From: Clostridia bacterium
GTDB taxonomy: Bacteria > Bacillota_A > Clostridia > Oscillospirales > CAG-272
Assembly (NCBI GenBank): GCA_017501175.1
Contig: JAFVXK010000017.1
Coordinates: 1 to 56,597, forward strand
Direction of reading: 5' to 3'
Length of the DNA: 56,597 nt
The stretch's first letter is position 1, and every line of letters begins with the position of its first letter. Of this stretch, positions 50,146 to 56,597 are shown in pieces. The notes below the pieces were generated by a model. The model saw only the letters and a list, made by a program, of their open reading frames with translations. It was not told where the DNA came from and did not search any database. The translations under genes were made by a program, and so were the position numbers.

Positions 50146-51228
50146 TTATTTAATCCCTTGTTCTTTCTTAATGTCATCAATCAACTGACTTAAGGGGCGA
50201 ACATAATCACGCATTCCAATATGCTCTTTTGCGTGTTTGTAGATAGGACTTTCATCTGCTAAATAGAACACTTGGCGTTGCTGTCCAAGCATAGTGATTT
50301 TATCATCACTTAAATCTCTATCGTATGTAATCAAGTGCCATATTTCTTTAATCTTGTATCGTGAAAGAGCATTGCCATCTGCAGAAGATACCTGTTTCCA
50401 TCTTTCGCGAAGCGTTCTTTTGCAACTTATACCAATACTCCAGCCATCTTTACACTTAAACCATTTATCCACCTCAATATCTGTTTGGAAGTGGTCCGGT
50501 TTCTCGTGAGATTTGAAGCCATAGTAATTGAACAAAAATGTAGAAATATCCTCAAGACTGCCACCGGCTCTTGATTTTCTCTTTTGACCGGCCCTGCGTT
50601 CAAATTCTTGTGTAAACGCCGTAAGTATAGCGTTATCCTCAAGCTCGGTTCTCGGAATAGAAAGAGCACTTAAATTAGCACGCAATTTTGTAAACTCTCT
50701 TATTATTTCTCTACGCTCGACATCCAAGCATCCTCTTACACCAAGAGTATCCCATACAGATATAACTTTGCCAACATTCTCTTTACCCAATGTATCAAGA
50801 ATGTTTTTAGCGGTAGTATGGCAAAACTCTATATCATCGCTGGGAACATTGTTAAGGGCTATGTTAGCCGGTTGAACGACATACTTTATTGTAACAGCAA
50901 ATACGACAATATCTGTAATCGTCTGCAATTCGCTTTCTAATGCCACAAGCAAATCCTCATACAGATTTGCTGTTTTCGAACCAGCTCTTGCAGTGTTTCC
51001 TATTTTGTTACGAATGATGTTAAGGCAAACCTTAAATTTTTCTTCATCAGTCAGTAATTGCTGTTCAATCACAGCTTCGATTTCGCTAACAAGAGAGGAC
51101 ATAAGAGCATCTTTTTTGCCTATTGCACCGTATTGGTCGGTATTCAGCAACATTCTGGCAAACCAATACGCATTTCTCCAAGGGCTGTTGTAAACAACTT
51201 CATCAAAAGCATTTTTAGGGTTGCTCAT
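50146..51228 (-). CDS. Type II restriction endonuclease (PD-(D/E)xK fold likely)
   Basis: A 360-residue soluble protein. The likely catalytic region is HFQTDIEVDKWF near residue 255, followed about 20 residues later by SCKRTLRERWKQV. That KxxLRERW pattern recalls the EcoRII/NgoMIV group, where the Lys and Arg serve catalysis and recognition; the recognition site cannot be predicted. No helicase or ATPase is present, so type I or III is unlikely. The ATG at 51228 overlaps the methyltransferase stop as ATGA and has AGGAG eight bases upstream; a GTG three codons earlier is less likely. The methyltransferase comes first, so protection is made before cutting. Confidence 0.75.
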   Translation of the reverse strand: MSNPKNAFDEVVYNSPWRNAYWFARMLLNTDQYGAIGKKDALMSSLVSEIEAVIEQQLLTDEEKFKVCLNIIRNKIGNTARAGSKTANLYEDLLVALESELQTITDIVVFAVTIKYVVQPANIALNNVPSDDIEFCHTTAKNILDTLGKENVGKVISVWDTLGVRGCLDVERREIIREFTKLRANLSALSIPRTELEDNAILTAFTQEFERRAGQKRKSRAGGSLEDISTFLFNYYGFKSHEKPDHFQTDIEVDKWFKCKDGWSIGISCKRTLRERWKQVSSADGNALSRYKIKEIWHLITYDRDLSDDKITMLGQQRQVFYLADESPIYKHAKEHIGMRDYVRPLSQLIDDIKKEQGIK

Positions 51229-51998
51229 TTTTGCCACTCCTCTCCGTCAATCCGCTTACGTGCCATTTCACAGTAAGTTTCCGAATTGTCAATATAAATA
51301 AAATCTCTTCCGGCTTTCTTTGCGGATACCGCCGATGTGCCAGAGCCACCAAATGGATCTAAAACAACCTGTGCGTTTGTTGAGGTCACGATTCTGTCAA
51401 TCAATTCTTCGGGGAAAGGTGCCGGATGGGGATTTTTGCTTTCTTGCGTTATTTCCCAAACATCACCAAGTCTATTTGCACCTTGAGCTAATTTAAAATT
51501 GGGTTTAGCAATAAGGTAAATAACTTCATAGGTAGGCAAAAAATATCCAGCGTTGAAATTAATACCACCCTTTCTACGCCAAACAATTATCTGGCGTACA
51601 GGAAATCCCTGGAGTATTTCGTGGCGATCTTGTATTAAGCCAGCTTGTACTCTCCACTTGTGGTTGTAAAAAATTGCACCATCATCTTTGAGCAAACGGA
51701 ACATTTGCTTCAAACAAGCTCTTTGCCATTTTACATATTCATCATACGGCATATCGTCAGTATGGTTGACATATCCCTTTTGCAAAGCGGCATTTTCCCA
51801 CTTGCCACCTCTGCCGTCTTTCATTCCGTTGCCGGTAGAATTTTTTAAGTTGTATGGTGGTGAGGTGACGAACAAATCTACGCTTTGAGACGGAAGTCTC
51901 CGCATTACTTCCAAACTATCACCGCAAATAATGCTGTTCAAGAATCCATCTATGGATTCCTTTTTTTTCATTGTATTCAATGTTTGAATCGTAGTCAT
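51225..51998 (-). CDS. DNA methyltransferase of the restriction-modification pair (N4-cytosine or N6-adenine)
   Basis: A 257-residue beta-type amino-methyltransferase. The catalytic motif TSPPYN near residue 51 comes before the SAM-binding motif DPFGGSGTSAV near 217, the order of the beta class. TSPPY occurs in both N4-cytosine and N6-adenine enzymes, so the base is not decided. VWRRKGGINFNAGYFLPTYE lies between and may hold recognition residues. The start is the ATG at 51998 with GAGGAG six bases upstream; the TTG six codons earlier is rejected. It shares one transcript with the endonuclease, driven by a consensus-like promoter, with no separate controller gene. Confidence 0.92.
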   Translation of the reverse strand: MTTIQTLNTMKKKESIDGFLNSIICGDSLEVMRRLPSQSVDLFVTSPPYNLKNSTGNGMKDGRGGKWENAALQKGYVNHTDDMPYDEYVKWQRACLKQMFRLLKDDGAIFYNHKWRVQAGLIQDRHEILQGFPVRQIIVWRRKGGINFNAGYFLPTYEVIYLIAKPNFKLAQGANRLGDVWEITQESKNPHPAPFPEELIDRIVTSTNAQVVLDPFGGSGTSAVSAKKAGRDFIYIDNSETYCEMARKRIDGEEWQK

Positions 51999-52070
51999 TT
52001 CGGGCTCCTCGATCAAGGATTTCGCAAAGGGCTATCAAACTGCCTTTGACAAGTGGAAATTATTTGTATT

Positions 52071-52099
52071 ATTATATCACAAATTTTGATTTTTTTCAA
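52071..52099 (-). promoter_or_regulatory. Promoter of the restriction-modification module
   Basis: Reading leftward: TTGAAA (52094-52099), 17 bp, TATAAT (52071-52076) with an extended TG. It lies just inside the right-hand repeat, so the mobile unit would carry its own promoter. Confidence 0.78.
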
Positions 52100-52133
52100 T
52101 AGGTTGGCGGCTATTTATAAAAACTATAAATGC

Positions 52134-52157
52134 AAACTGTTGTCAAAGTGTTGTCAC
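52134..52157. repeat. Right copy of the direct repeat bounding the restriction-modification module
   Basis: AAACTGTTGTCAAAGTGTTG continues to TCAC at 52157. It differs from the left copy (50115-50139) by two substitutions and one missing base. Confidence 0.6.
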
Positions 52158-52179
52158 GCGAAATCGCAAAATATGCAAA

Positions 52180-52211
52180 AAGTGGCTTGGAATAAGGCTT
52201 CCAAGCCACTT
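52180..52211 (-). terminator. Terminator of guaA
   Basis: A 12-bp perfect stem AAGTGGCTTGGA (52180-52191) with 52200-52211 and an 8-nt loop. Reading leftward the tail is TTTGCATATTTT, only moderately T-rich. Confidence 0.85.
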
Positions 52212-52226
52212 AAAAACCTTATTTTA

Positions 52227-53228
52227 TTATTCCCACTCAATCGTTCCCGTAGGCTTTGGCGTCAAATCATAGAGAACTCTGTTGATACCCTCAACCTCAG
52301 CGACTATACGCTCGACTATTTTATGAAGGATTTCGTAGGGGATTTCCTCGACGGTAGCCGTCATCGCGTCCTTGGTGTTGACGGCACGGATAATTGCGGG
52401 CCAGCCTTCATAACGGCTATCGTCCTTTACGCCAACCGACTTCATATCGGGAACGACGACGAAATACTGCCATACGCGCTCTGCAAGTCCCGACTTCGCA
52501 AACTCATCTCTGAGAATAGCGTCTGCCTCGCGAAGTGCCTCAAGTCTGTCGCGGGTGATAGCGCCAAGGCATCTTACGCCAAGACCGGGTCCGGGAAAGG
52601 GCTGACGGTAAACCATCGCGTGAGGAAGACCAAGCGCCTCGCCGACGACTCTTACCTCGTCCTTGTAGAGAAGCTTGAGAGGCTCGACAAGCTCAAACTT
52701 GAGGTCCTCGGGAAGACCGCCGACATTGTGGTGCGATTTAACAGCTTTCTTGCCCTCTGCCTGCTTTATGCTCTCAAGAATGTCGGGGTAGATTGTACCC
52801 TGCGCGAGATATTCAACGCCGCGAAGCTTTCTTGCCTCGTCGGCAAAGACGTTTATAAATTCAGCGCCGATAATCTTTCTCTTCTTCTCGGGCTCGGAAA
52901 CGTCTGCAAGAAGATTAAGGAAGCGGTCTGTTGCATCTACATAGATAAGGTTTGCGTCAAGCTGGTTTTTAAAGAGCTCGATAACCCCCTCCGACTCGTT
53001 CTTTCTCATAAGTCCGTGATTGACGTGAACGCAGACGAGCTGCTTTCCGATAGCCTTTATAAGAAGCGCTGCAACGACAGAGCTGTCAACTCCGCCCGAA
53101 AGCGCGAGAAGCACCTTCTTTTCGCCGACCTGCGCTCTTATCTCGGAAACCTGCTCCTCTATAAAAGCGTCTGCAAGCTCCTTGGTTGTAATACGCTCCA
53201 TTGTGTCCGGTCTTTTGTTCGTATCCAT
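52227..53228 (-). CDS. guaA: GMP synthase, ATP-pyrophosphatase and dimerisation parts only
   Basis: A 333-residue enzyme amidating XMP to GMP. The PP-loop LSGGVDSS is at residues 43-50, followed by VHVNHGLMRKNES, GAEFINVFADEA, LAQGTIYPDILES and RQPFPGPGLGVRCLG. The C-terminal half ends in TPKPTGTIEWE as usual. The N-terminal class I glutaminase domain (about 190 residues, with a Cys-His-Glu triad) is absent, and no glutaminase gene lies near. Two-subunit forms are known in archaea and some bacteria; here the partner is elsewhere or ammonia is used. AGGGAG precedes the ATG, and its promoter is divergent from the amidase-like gene. Confidence 0.94.
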   Translation of the reverse strand: MDTNKRPDTMERITTKELADAFIEEQVSEIRAQVGEKKVLLALSGGVDSSVVAALLIKAIGKQLVCVHVNHGLMRKNESEGVIELFKNQLDANLIYVDATDRFLNLLADVSEPEKKRKIIGAEFINVFADEARKLRGVEYLAQGTIYPDILESIKQAEGKKAVKSHHNVGGLPEDLKFELVEPLKLLYKDEVRVVGEALGLPHAMVYRQPFPGPGLGVRCLGAITRDRLEALREADAILRDEFAKSGLAERVWQYFVVVPDMKSVGVKDDSRYEGWPAIIRAVNTKDAMTATVEEIPYEILHKIVERIVAEVEGINRVLYDLTPKPTGTIEWE

Positions 53229-53266
53229 TTTATTTTCTCCCTTTTATTCCTAGCATTTTATACTTT

Positions 53267-53295
53267 ATTATACACCACTTTTTTTATAATTACAA
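53267..53295 (-). promoter_or_regulatory. Promoter of guaA
   Basis: Reading leftward: TTGTAA (53290-53295), 17 bp, TATAAT (53267-53272). The leader is about 35 nt, too short for a purine riboswitch, and none is seen. Confidence 0.7.
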
Positions 53296-53371
53296 TATAT
53301 TTTTTTCACAAATTTTAAAAAAATGAATAAAATGTCGATATAATATTTCACAAAAGAAAGTGAGCGACAAA

Positions 53372-53938
53372 ATGCTGGTTACCAAGCCCTACAAACGCGA
53401 AAACGCGGCGGAATACGCAAGAAAATTCGCCTTTTCACAAAACTCATACTTTGGAAACTTTGCCGAGCTTGGCGGAAACTGCACGAACTTTGCCTCGCAG
53501 GCTATATTTGCGGGCTCGTGTCAAATGAATTACACTCCCACTTTTGGGTGGTACTACATTTCCCTCAACGAGCGCTCTCCGTCTTGGACGGGGGTGGAGT
53601 TTTTCTATAATTTTATGGTAGGAAACAAGGGCGTCGGCCCGTTTGGAAGAGCCGTGCCGATAGATGAGCTTGAGATAGGCGACATCATTCAACTTGGAAA
53701 GAACGGAGACGGCTTTTACCACACACTGATAGTGGTAGGCTTTGAGGGCGATGACCCGCTCGTTGCCGCGCAAACCAACGACGTTTATATGCGCCCCCTC
53801 TCAACATACACCTACGATTTTGCAAGATACATCAAAATCGAGGGAGTGAGATACGTCGTCGAGGACGACTACTCCTGCTACGAGCAGCTTATAAACGCGC
53901 CGTCAACCCCAAACGTAAATATGGGAGATACCGAGTAA
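53372..53938 (+). CDS. Amidase-domain protein (Amidase_6-like, probable cell-wall role)
   Basis: A 188-residue protein with the pattern of the putative amidase domain family: YKRENAAEYARKFAF at the start, then the Cys in GGNCTNFASQAIFAGS near residue 36, SWTGVEFFYNFM near 75, LEIGDIIQLGKNGDGFYHTLIVVGF near 100 with the His, and a final Tyr-rich strand. Related domains cleave peptide bonds in cell-wall or sporulation proteins. No signal peptide is visible, so the site of action is uncertain. The ATG at 53372 is preferred; a GTG four codons earlier lies only a few bases after the likely transcription start. A TATAAT at 53339-53344 is the probable -10 box. Confidence 0.8.
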   Translation: MLVTKPYKRENAAEYARKFAFSQNSYFGNFAELGGNCTNFASQAIFAGSCQMNYTPTFGWYYISLNERSPSWTGVEFFYNFMVGNKGVGPFGRAVPIDELEIGDIIQLGKNGDGFYHTLIVVGFEGDDPLVAAQTNDVYMRPLSTYTYDFARYIKIEGVRYVVEDDYSCYEQLINAPSTPNVNMGDTE

Positions 53939-53970
53939 TTCCGGTATATTATCTTCACCGCTGCAAATAC

Positions 53971-53999
53971 TTGACAATATAGAGGATTAGTGGTAAAAT
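53971..53999 (+). promoter_or_regulatory. Promoter of the DMT transporter gene
   Basis: TTGACA (53971-53976), 17 bp, TAAAAT (53994-53999) with an extended TG. Confidence 0.8.
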
Positions 54000-54034
54000 A
54001 TCGGGAGAACAGTTTATCCCAAGGAAAGTGAAAA

Positions 54035-54952
54035 ATGAAAAAATACCTATCCACGTTTATGATGCTTGTGGCGGCGGCAATATGGGGATTTGCCTTCTCG
54101 GCGCAGAAGGCGGCGGCGCACGTGCCCGCCTTTACCCTCGTTTTCGCAAGAAGCCTGCTTGGCGCGATATTCCTCTTCTTCTTAATAATGGTGCTTGACC
54201 GGGCGCTTAAAACCGGCAGACGCCTCGTTTCTAAACGCGGGCTTGACTTTAACAAAACTGAGCTTATCGGCGGTACTCTCTGCGGAATTGTGCTCTCTCT
54301 TGCCTCGGTGCTTCAGCAATCGGGAATTGGAAGCGGCACGGACGCAGGAAAGGCGGCATTCATAACCGCGCTGTACGTCGTTCTCGTTCCCGTTTTCAGC
54401 CTTGTCCTTAAAAAGCGCGCACCGATTAACGCATGGATAAGCGTCGCTATTGCCGTCGTCGGCTTCTATCTCCTTTGTATCAAGGGCGACTTCTCGCTTG
54501 AATTTTCCGACGCGCTCGTGCTGCTCTGCGCCGTCGTCTTTACGACGCATATACTTGTAATTGACCGCTTCTCACCGAGATGCGACGGAGTGCGTATGTC
54601 CTGCGTTCAGTTTGCCGTCGTAACCGTCGTGTCGCTCGTATGCGCGATTTTCTTTGAGCAGCCCGTAAGCCTCGACGGCATCACCTCGGCAATAGGTCCT
54701 ATTCTTATGCTGGGTATAGGCTCAAGCGGTATCGCCTACACCCTGCAAATCGTGGCGCAGAGCAACCTCAACCCCACCGTCGCCTCGATAGTAATGTCGC
54801 TCGAATCGGTATTTGGCGTTATCGGCTCGGCTCTCCTGCTCGGCGAAACGATGTCCACGCGCGAGTATTTCGGCTGTGCCATCGTCTTTACCGCCGTCGT
54901 GCTCTCGCAGCTTGATTTTTCGAGCCTCAAAAAGCATAAAGCCGCAAAATAG
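54035..54952 (+). CDS. DMT superfamily (EamA-type) transporter
   Basis: A 305-residue membrane protein with ten predicted helices in two EamA repeats. The first repeat opens with MLVAAAIWGFAFSAQKA and contains ARSLLGAIFL; the second has LMLGIGSSGIAYTLQIVAQ near residue 225 and ASIVMSLESVFGVIGSALLLGE near 247, typical of exporters of amino acids or metabolites. The substrate cannot be told. CAAGGAAAG lies upstream of the ATG. It is monocistronic, ending at a strong terminator. Confidence 0.9.
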   Translation: MKKYLSTFMMLVAAAIWGFAFSAQKAAAHVPAFTLVFARSLLGAIFLFFLIMVLDRALKTGRRLVSKRGLDFNKTELIGGTLCGIVLSLASVLQQSGIGSGTDAGKAAFITALYVVLVPVFSLVLKKRAPINAWISVAIAVVGFYLLCIKGDFSLEFSDALVLLCAVVFTTHILVIDRFSPRCDGVRMSCVQFAVVTVVSLVCAIFFEQPVSLDGITSAIGPILMLGIGSSGIAYTLQIVAQSNLNPTVASIVMSLESVFGVIGSALLLGETMSTREYFGCAIVFTAVVLSQLDFSSLKKHKAAK

Positions 54953-54976
54953 CTCGCAATTAACTTATAAATAAAG

Positions 54977-55008
54977 GAACAGCGCTCCTCGTTTGAGGAG
55001 CGCTGTTC
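54977..55008 (+). terminator. Terminator of the DMT transporter gene; hairpin repeated at 56417
   Basis: A 14-bp perfect stem GAACAGCGCTCCTC (54977-54990) with 54995-55008, loop GTTT. The T-run is weak (CTAATTAGGTTT). The 20 bases ATAAAGGAACAGCGCTCCTC recur exactly 1,440 bp downstream. Confidence 0.78.
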
Positions 55009-55040
55009 TAATTAGGTTTATCTAAATAGTTTTTTGTTCT

Positions 55041-56024
55041 TTATTCAATCGTTTCAACATCTTCTTTCGCAATAGCAACAGCAAGATCATCCTCTTCTCT
55101 TTTCATAATTCTGTTTAAGACGAAGTACCCTATCAAAAGAATGATTACGATAGAAACAAGAGAAGAAACTCCCGTAAGTGATAACATATTTCTTGTTATT
55201 GCCAGCCCCATATTACTAGGCATTATTTCCAATATTTCTACGTTTATTTTGCAAAGAAGTACATCAGATAAAATATAAATAGCCATTGTCGTTACAACTC
55301 GCTGTTTAAAAAGTTTTTCTATCTTTCGTTCGGCTCCTAATTTTTTAATTTCCGAATATAGTAGCAAAGACGTTTGATCTATCTCATTGATATCGTTTAT
55401 ATTTTTCATTATTTGACCGATAGCTGTGCATATAGATATAGCGGCAGAAACAACGGCAAAAATTACACACACACCAAGAAGAAATGATGTCGCTTTATCA
55501 CCGTCGTCGCTGAATAAATTTGCAACTACTATTTTAAAATCATCCCACAGCGAGAATCTTTTTTCTATCGTCCCGTTTTTCAGCAATTCTTCCAATTCCT
55601 CTAAATCTTTCACCTCATATTTAAGTTCTTCTTCCAATTGCTTTAAATCTTCCAAATCTCTAATATCCTCAATGCTTTGAGGAGTATAAGCATAGGTGAA
55701 AATCGGCAAAAAAATCAATGAAGCGACAAGAAAAATTGATAGTATTTGAACGGAAAGAGAAAGAACTTTTGTTTTCCTGATTCGATTTTCATATTTCTTA
55801 TATTCGTATTTATTGCTTTTTTTTAGTTTTTCCTCATCGGAAAGCTCATTCAACAACTCAGCAGACGTCAACATAAAGCCACAGCTTACGCAAAGAGTTT
55901 GTCCACATTCAACCGCAACTCCGCAATGTGAGCAATATTTATATCCCTCCCCCGCTTTGAATCCGCAATGGTGACATACAGAAGCCCCATCAATAAGTTC
56001 TTTTCCACAAGTCGTACAGTACAT
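55041..56024 (-). CDS. Double zinc-ribbon membrane protein of unknown function
   Basis: A 327-residue protein. Two zinc ribbons open it, CTTCGKELIDGASVCHHCG at residues 3-21 and CSHCGVAVECGQTLCVSCG at about 31-49, each with four Cys as CxxC pairs. A short Lys-rich linker, a membrane segment near 88-110, an acidic coiled-coil-like stretch rich in Glu and Leu (EDLKQLEEELKYEVKDLEEL), then three more hydrophobic segments follow. The function is unknown; similar zinc-ribbon membrane proteins are common in Clostridia. It is driven by a perfect promoter overlapped by an operator next to an XRE gene, so it is probably repressed by that regulator. Confidence 0.75.
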   Translation of the reverse strand: MYCTTCGKELIDGASVCHHCGFKAGEGYKYCSHCGVAVECGQTLCVSCGFMLTSAELLNELSDEEKLKKSNKYEYKKYENRIRKTKVLSLSVQILSIFLVASLIFLPIFTYAYTPQSIEDIRDLEDLKQLEEELKYEVKDLEELEELLKNGTIEKRFSLWDDFKIVVANLFSDDGDKATSFLLGVCVIFAVVSAAISICTAIGQIMKNINDINEIDQTSLLLYSEIKKLGAERKIEKLFKQRVVTTMAIYILSDVLLCKINVEILEIMPSNMGLAITRNMLSLTGVSSLVSIVIILLIGYFVLNRIMKREEDDLAVAIAKEDVETIE

Positions 56025-56107
56025 TTTTCCTCCAAAAATATAAAATAATAAGGTATTGCAATCGAAATTACTCCCTCAAAAAGTACAAACTCCGATTGTT
56101 ATGTTTT

Positions 56108-56136
56108 ATTATACCGCAATTTGCGGTAAATGTCAA
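56108..56136 (-). promoter_or_regulatory. Perfect promoter of the zinc-ribbon gene
   Basis: Reading leftward: TTGACA (56131-56136), 17 bp, TATAAT (56108-56113). The spacer contains a 17-bp palindrome that also covers two bases of the -10 box. Confidence 0.85.
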
Positions 56137-56152
56137 TACTGCATTTTGCAGT
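56112..56152. promoter_or_regulatory. Twin operators for the XRE regulator
   Basis: Palindromes TACCGCAATTTGCGGTA (56112-56128) and ACTGCATTTTGCAGT (56138-56152), centres 25 bp apart, share the pattern ACYGCAnTTTGCRGT. The first sits in the zinc-ribbon promoter and the second between it and the -10 box (TATAAT, 56157-56162) of the XRE gene, a typical two-site autoregulated repressor arrangement. Confidence 0.7.
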
Positions 56153-56193
56153 TTGGTATAATTTTTTCATAAATCGACAAAAATGGAGTTGTT

Positions 56194-56406
56194 ATGGTGT
56201 ATAAAAGGATACGGGATTTGCGCGAGGACAAGGACTTGACTCAAAAGGATATGGCACGGGCGCTGAATTGCTCACAGCAGGTTTACAGCAACTACGAGCT
56301 TGGACAGAGGGATATTCCCACCGACATTTTGATTAAGCTTTCGCAGTTTTACAACGTTTCCGTTGACTATATTCTCGGCTTGAGTGACAACCCAAAAAGA
56401 AGATAA
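56194..56406 (+). CDS. Small XRE-family (Cro/CI-like) regulator
   Basis: A 70-residue DNA-binding protein that is almost entirely a helix-turn-helix domain: RIRDLREDKDLTQKDMARAL, then NCSQQVYSNYELGQRDIPTDI with the recognition helix, then LIKLSQFYNVSVDYILGLSD, the usual end. It is divergent from the zinc-ribbon gene with two palindromic operators between them, so it probably represses that gene and itself. The small size is normal for this group. GGAGTTGTT precedes the ATG. Confidence 0.92.
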   Translation: MVYKRIRDLREDKDLTQKDMARALNCSQQVYSNYELGQRDIPTDILIKLSQFYNVSVDYILGLSDNPKRR

Positions 56407-56416
56407 AACAATAAAG

Positions 56417-56448
56417 GAACAGCGCTCCTCAAACGAGGAGCGCTGTTT
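56417..56448 (+). terminator. Terminator of the XRE gene; loop-inverted copy of that at 54977
   Basis: A stem GAACAGCGCTCCTC (56417-56430) with 56435-56448 (13 of 14 pairs plus a wobble), loop AAAC. This is the reverse complement of the GTTT loop of the earlier copy. Confidence 0.78.
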
Positions 56449-56463
56449 ACTAGCAGGGTGAAT

Positions 56464-56597
56464 TATACTATCAAGTGCAACACTTTTAAGTAAAAAAGAA
56501 CACTCATATTGAATCCTGTGTTATAATGAAGTTACCACACAAACATTAAACAAAAGGAGAATTCAATATGAGCTATATCCATTTTACCATAGAAGAA
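56464..56597 (+). mobile_element. Probable left end of an IS30-type insertion sequence
   Basis: Starts somewhere after the XRE terminator, near 56464; the exact border and terminal repeat cannot be confirmed because the right end lies outside the window. The support is the transposase-like start at 56568 and an upstream stretch (TATCAAGTGCAACACTTTT, from 56469) like ends of this IS family. Confidence 0.45.
56568..56597 (+). CDS. Transposase N-terminus (IS30-like), truncated by the window
   Basis: Ten residues, MSYIHFTIEE, preceded by AAAAGGAGAA seven bases before the ATG. IS30-family transposases commonly begin this way with a Thr/Glu-Glu-Arg helix. Ten residues are too few for certainty; the position after a terminator-bounded gene fits a recent insertion. 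Confidence 0.5.
   Translation, partial: MSYIHFTIEE

Overview
The window looks like chromosomal DNA of an uncultured, probably gut-associated Clostridia (Bacillota). The evidence is strong AGGAGG-type ribosome-binding sites, near-perfect sigma-A promoters (TTGACA/TATAAT with 16-18 bp spacing), hairpin-plus-T-run terminators, and Clostridia-like protein families: Trk potassium uptake, a pth-mfd-foldase operon, and cohesin/dockerin surface proteins. I could not place it below class level.

Layout. 1-3119: rhamnose catabolism (rhaB-rhaA, minus strand, rhaA cut by the window edge) with a divergent AraC-type regulator. 3195-4058: acyltransferase-like protein. 4102-6423: feoA-feoB ferrous iron uptake. 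6603-11340: an HD-domain protein, phoP, phoR and a Na/phosphate symporter in one minus-strand operon, facing mgtC (11589-12281) across a region with PHO-box-like repeats. 12539-14080: cardiolipin synthase. 14418-20877: two secreted proteins rich in a repeated Cys module, one membrane-anchored with a cohesin-like domain and one of about 1,590 residues with cohesin-like and dockerin domains, driven by a perfect promoter and a 220-nt structured leader. 20881-21690: a T-rich gene-free stretch. 21739-25413: argG-argH-argF behind candidate ARG boxes. 25791-28597: trkA-trkH. 28693-37541: a six-gene minus-strand operon (ThyX-like protein, nadE, pth, mfd, PrsA-like foldase, AEC transporter).

37678-43746 holds two consecutive operons, serC-serA-TIM barrel and a D-2-hydroxyacid dehydrogenase plus an unrecognised protein. 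Their promoters are copies of each other down to the spacing of three upstream TTGC boxes, so they probably answer to one regulator. 43946-44743 is an lgt homologue. 44844-45585 is the least conventional stretch: a promoter, two tandem copies of an apparently structured RNA element, a 15-bp hairpin touching tRNA-Ser(CGA), then a second copy of the tRNA 3' end. 45703-49840 is a small catabolic group (aminotransferase, RraA-like protein, LysR regulator, amidohydrolase). 50115-52157 is a type II restriction-modification module bounded by imperfect direct repeats. The right end holds guaA (ATPase part only), a secreted-amidase-like protein, a DMT exporter, a zinc-ribbon membrane protein divergent from an XRE regulator with twin operators, and the first codons of a probable IS30-type transposase.

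Two amide-transfer enzymes, NadE and GuaA, lack a working glutaminase part here. NadE keeps a nitrilase-like domain without its catalytic Cys, and GuaA has no glutaminase domain. Together they suggest dependence on free ammonia, or on glutaminase subunits encoded elsewhere. All functional statements come from reading the sequence; no database search was run.
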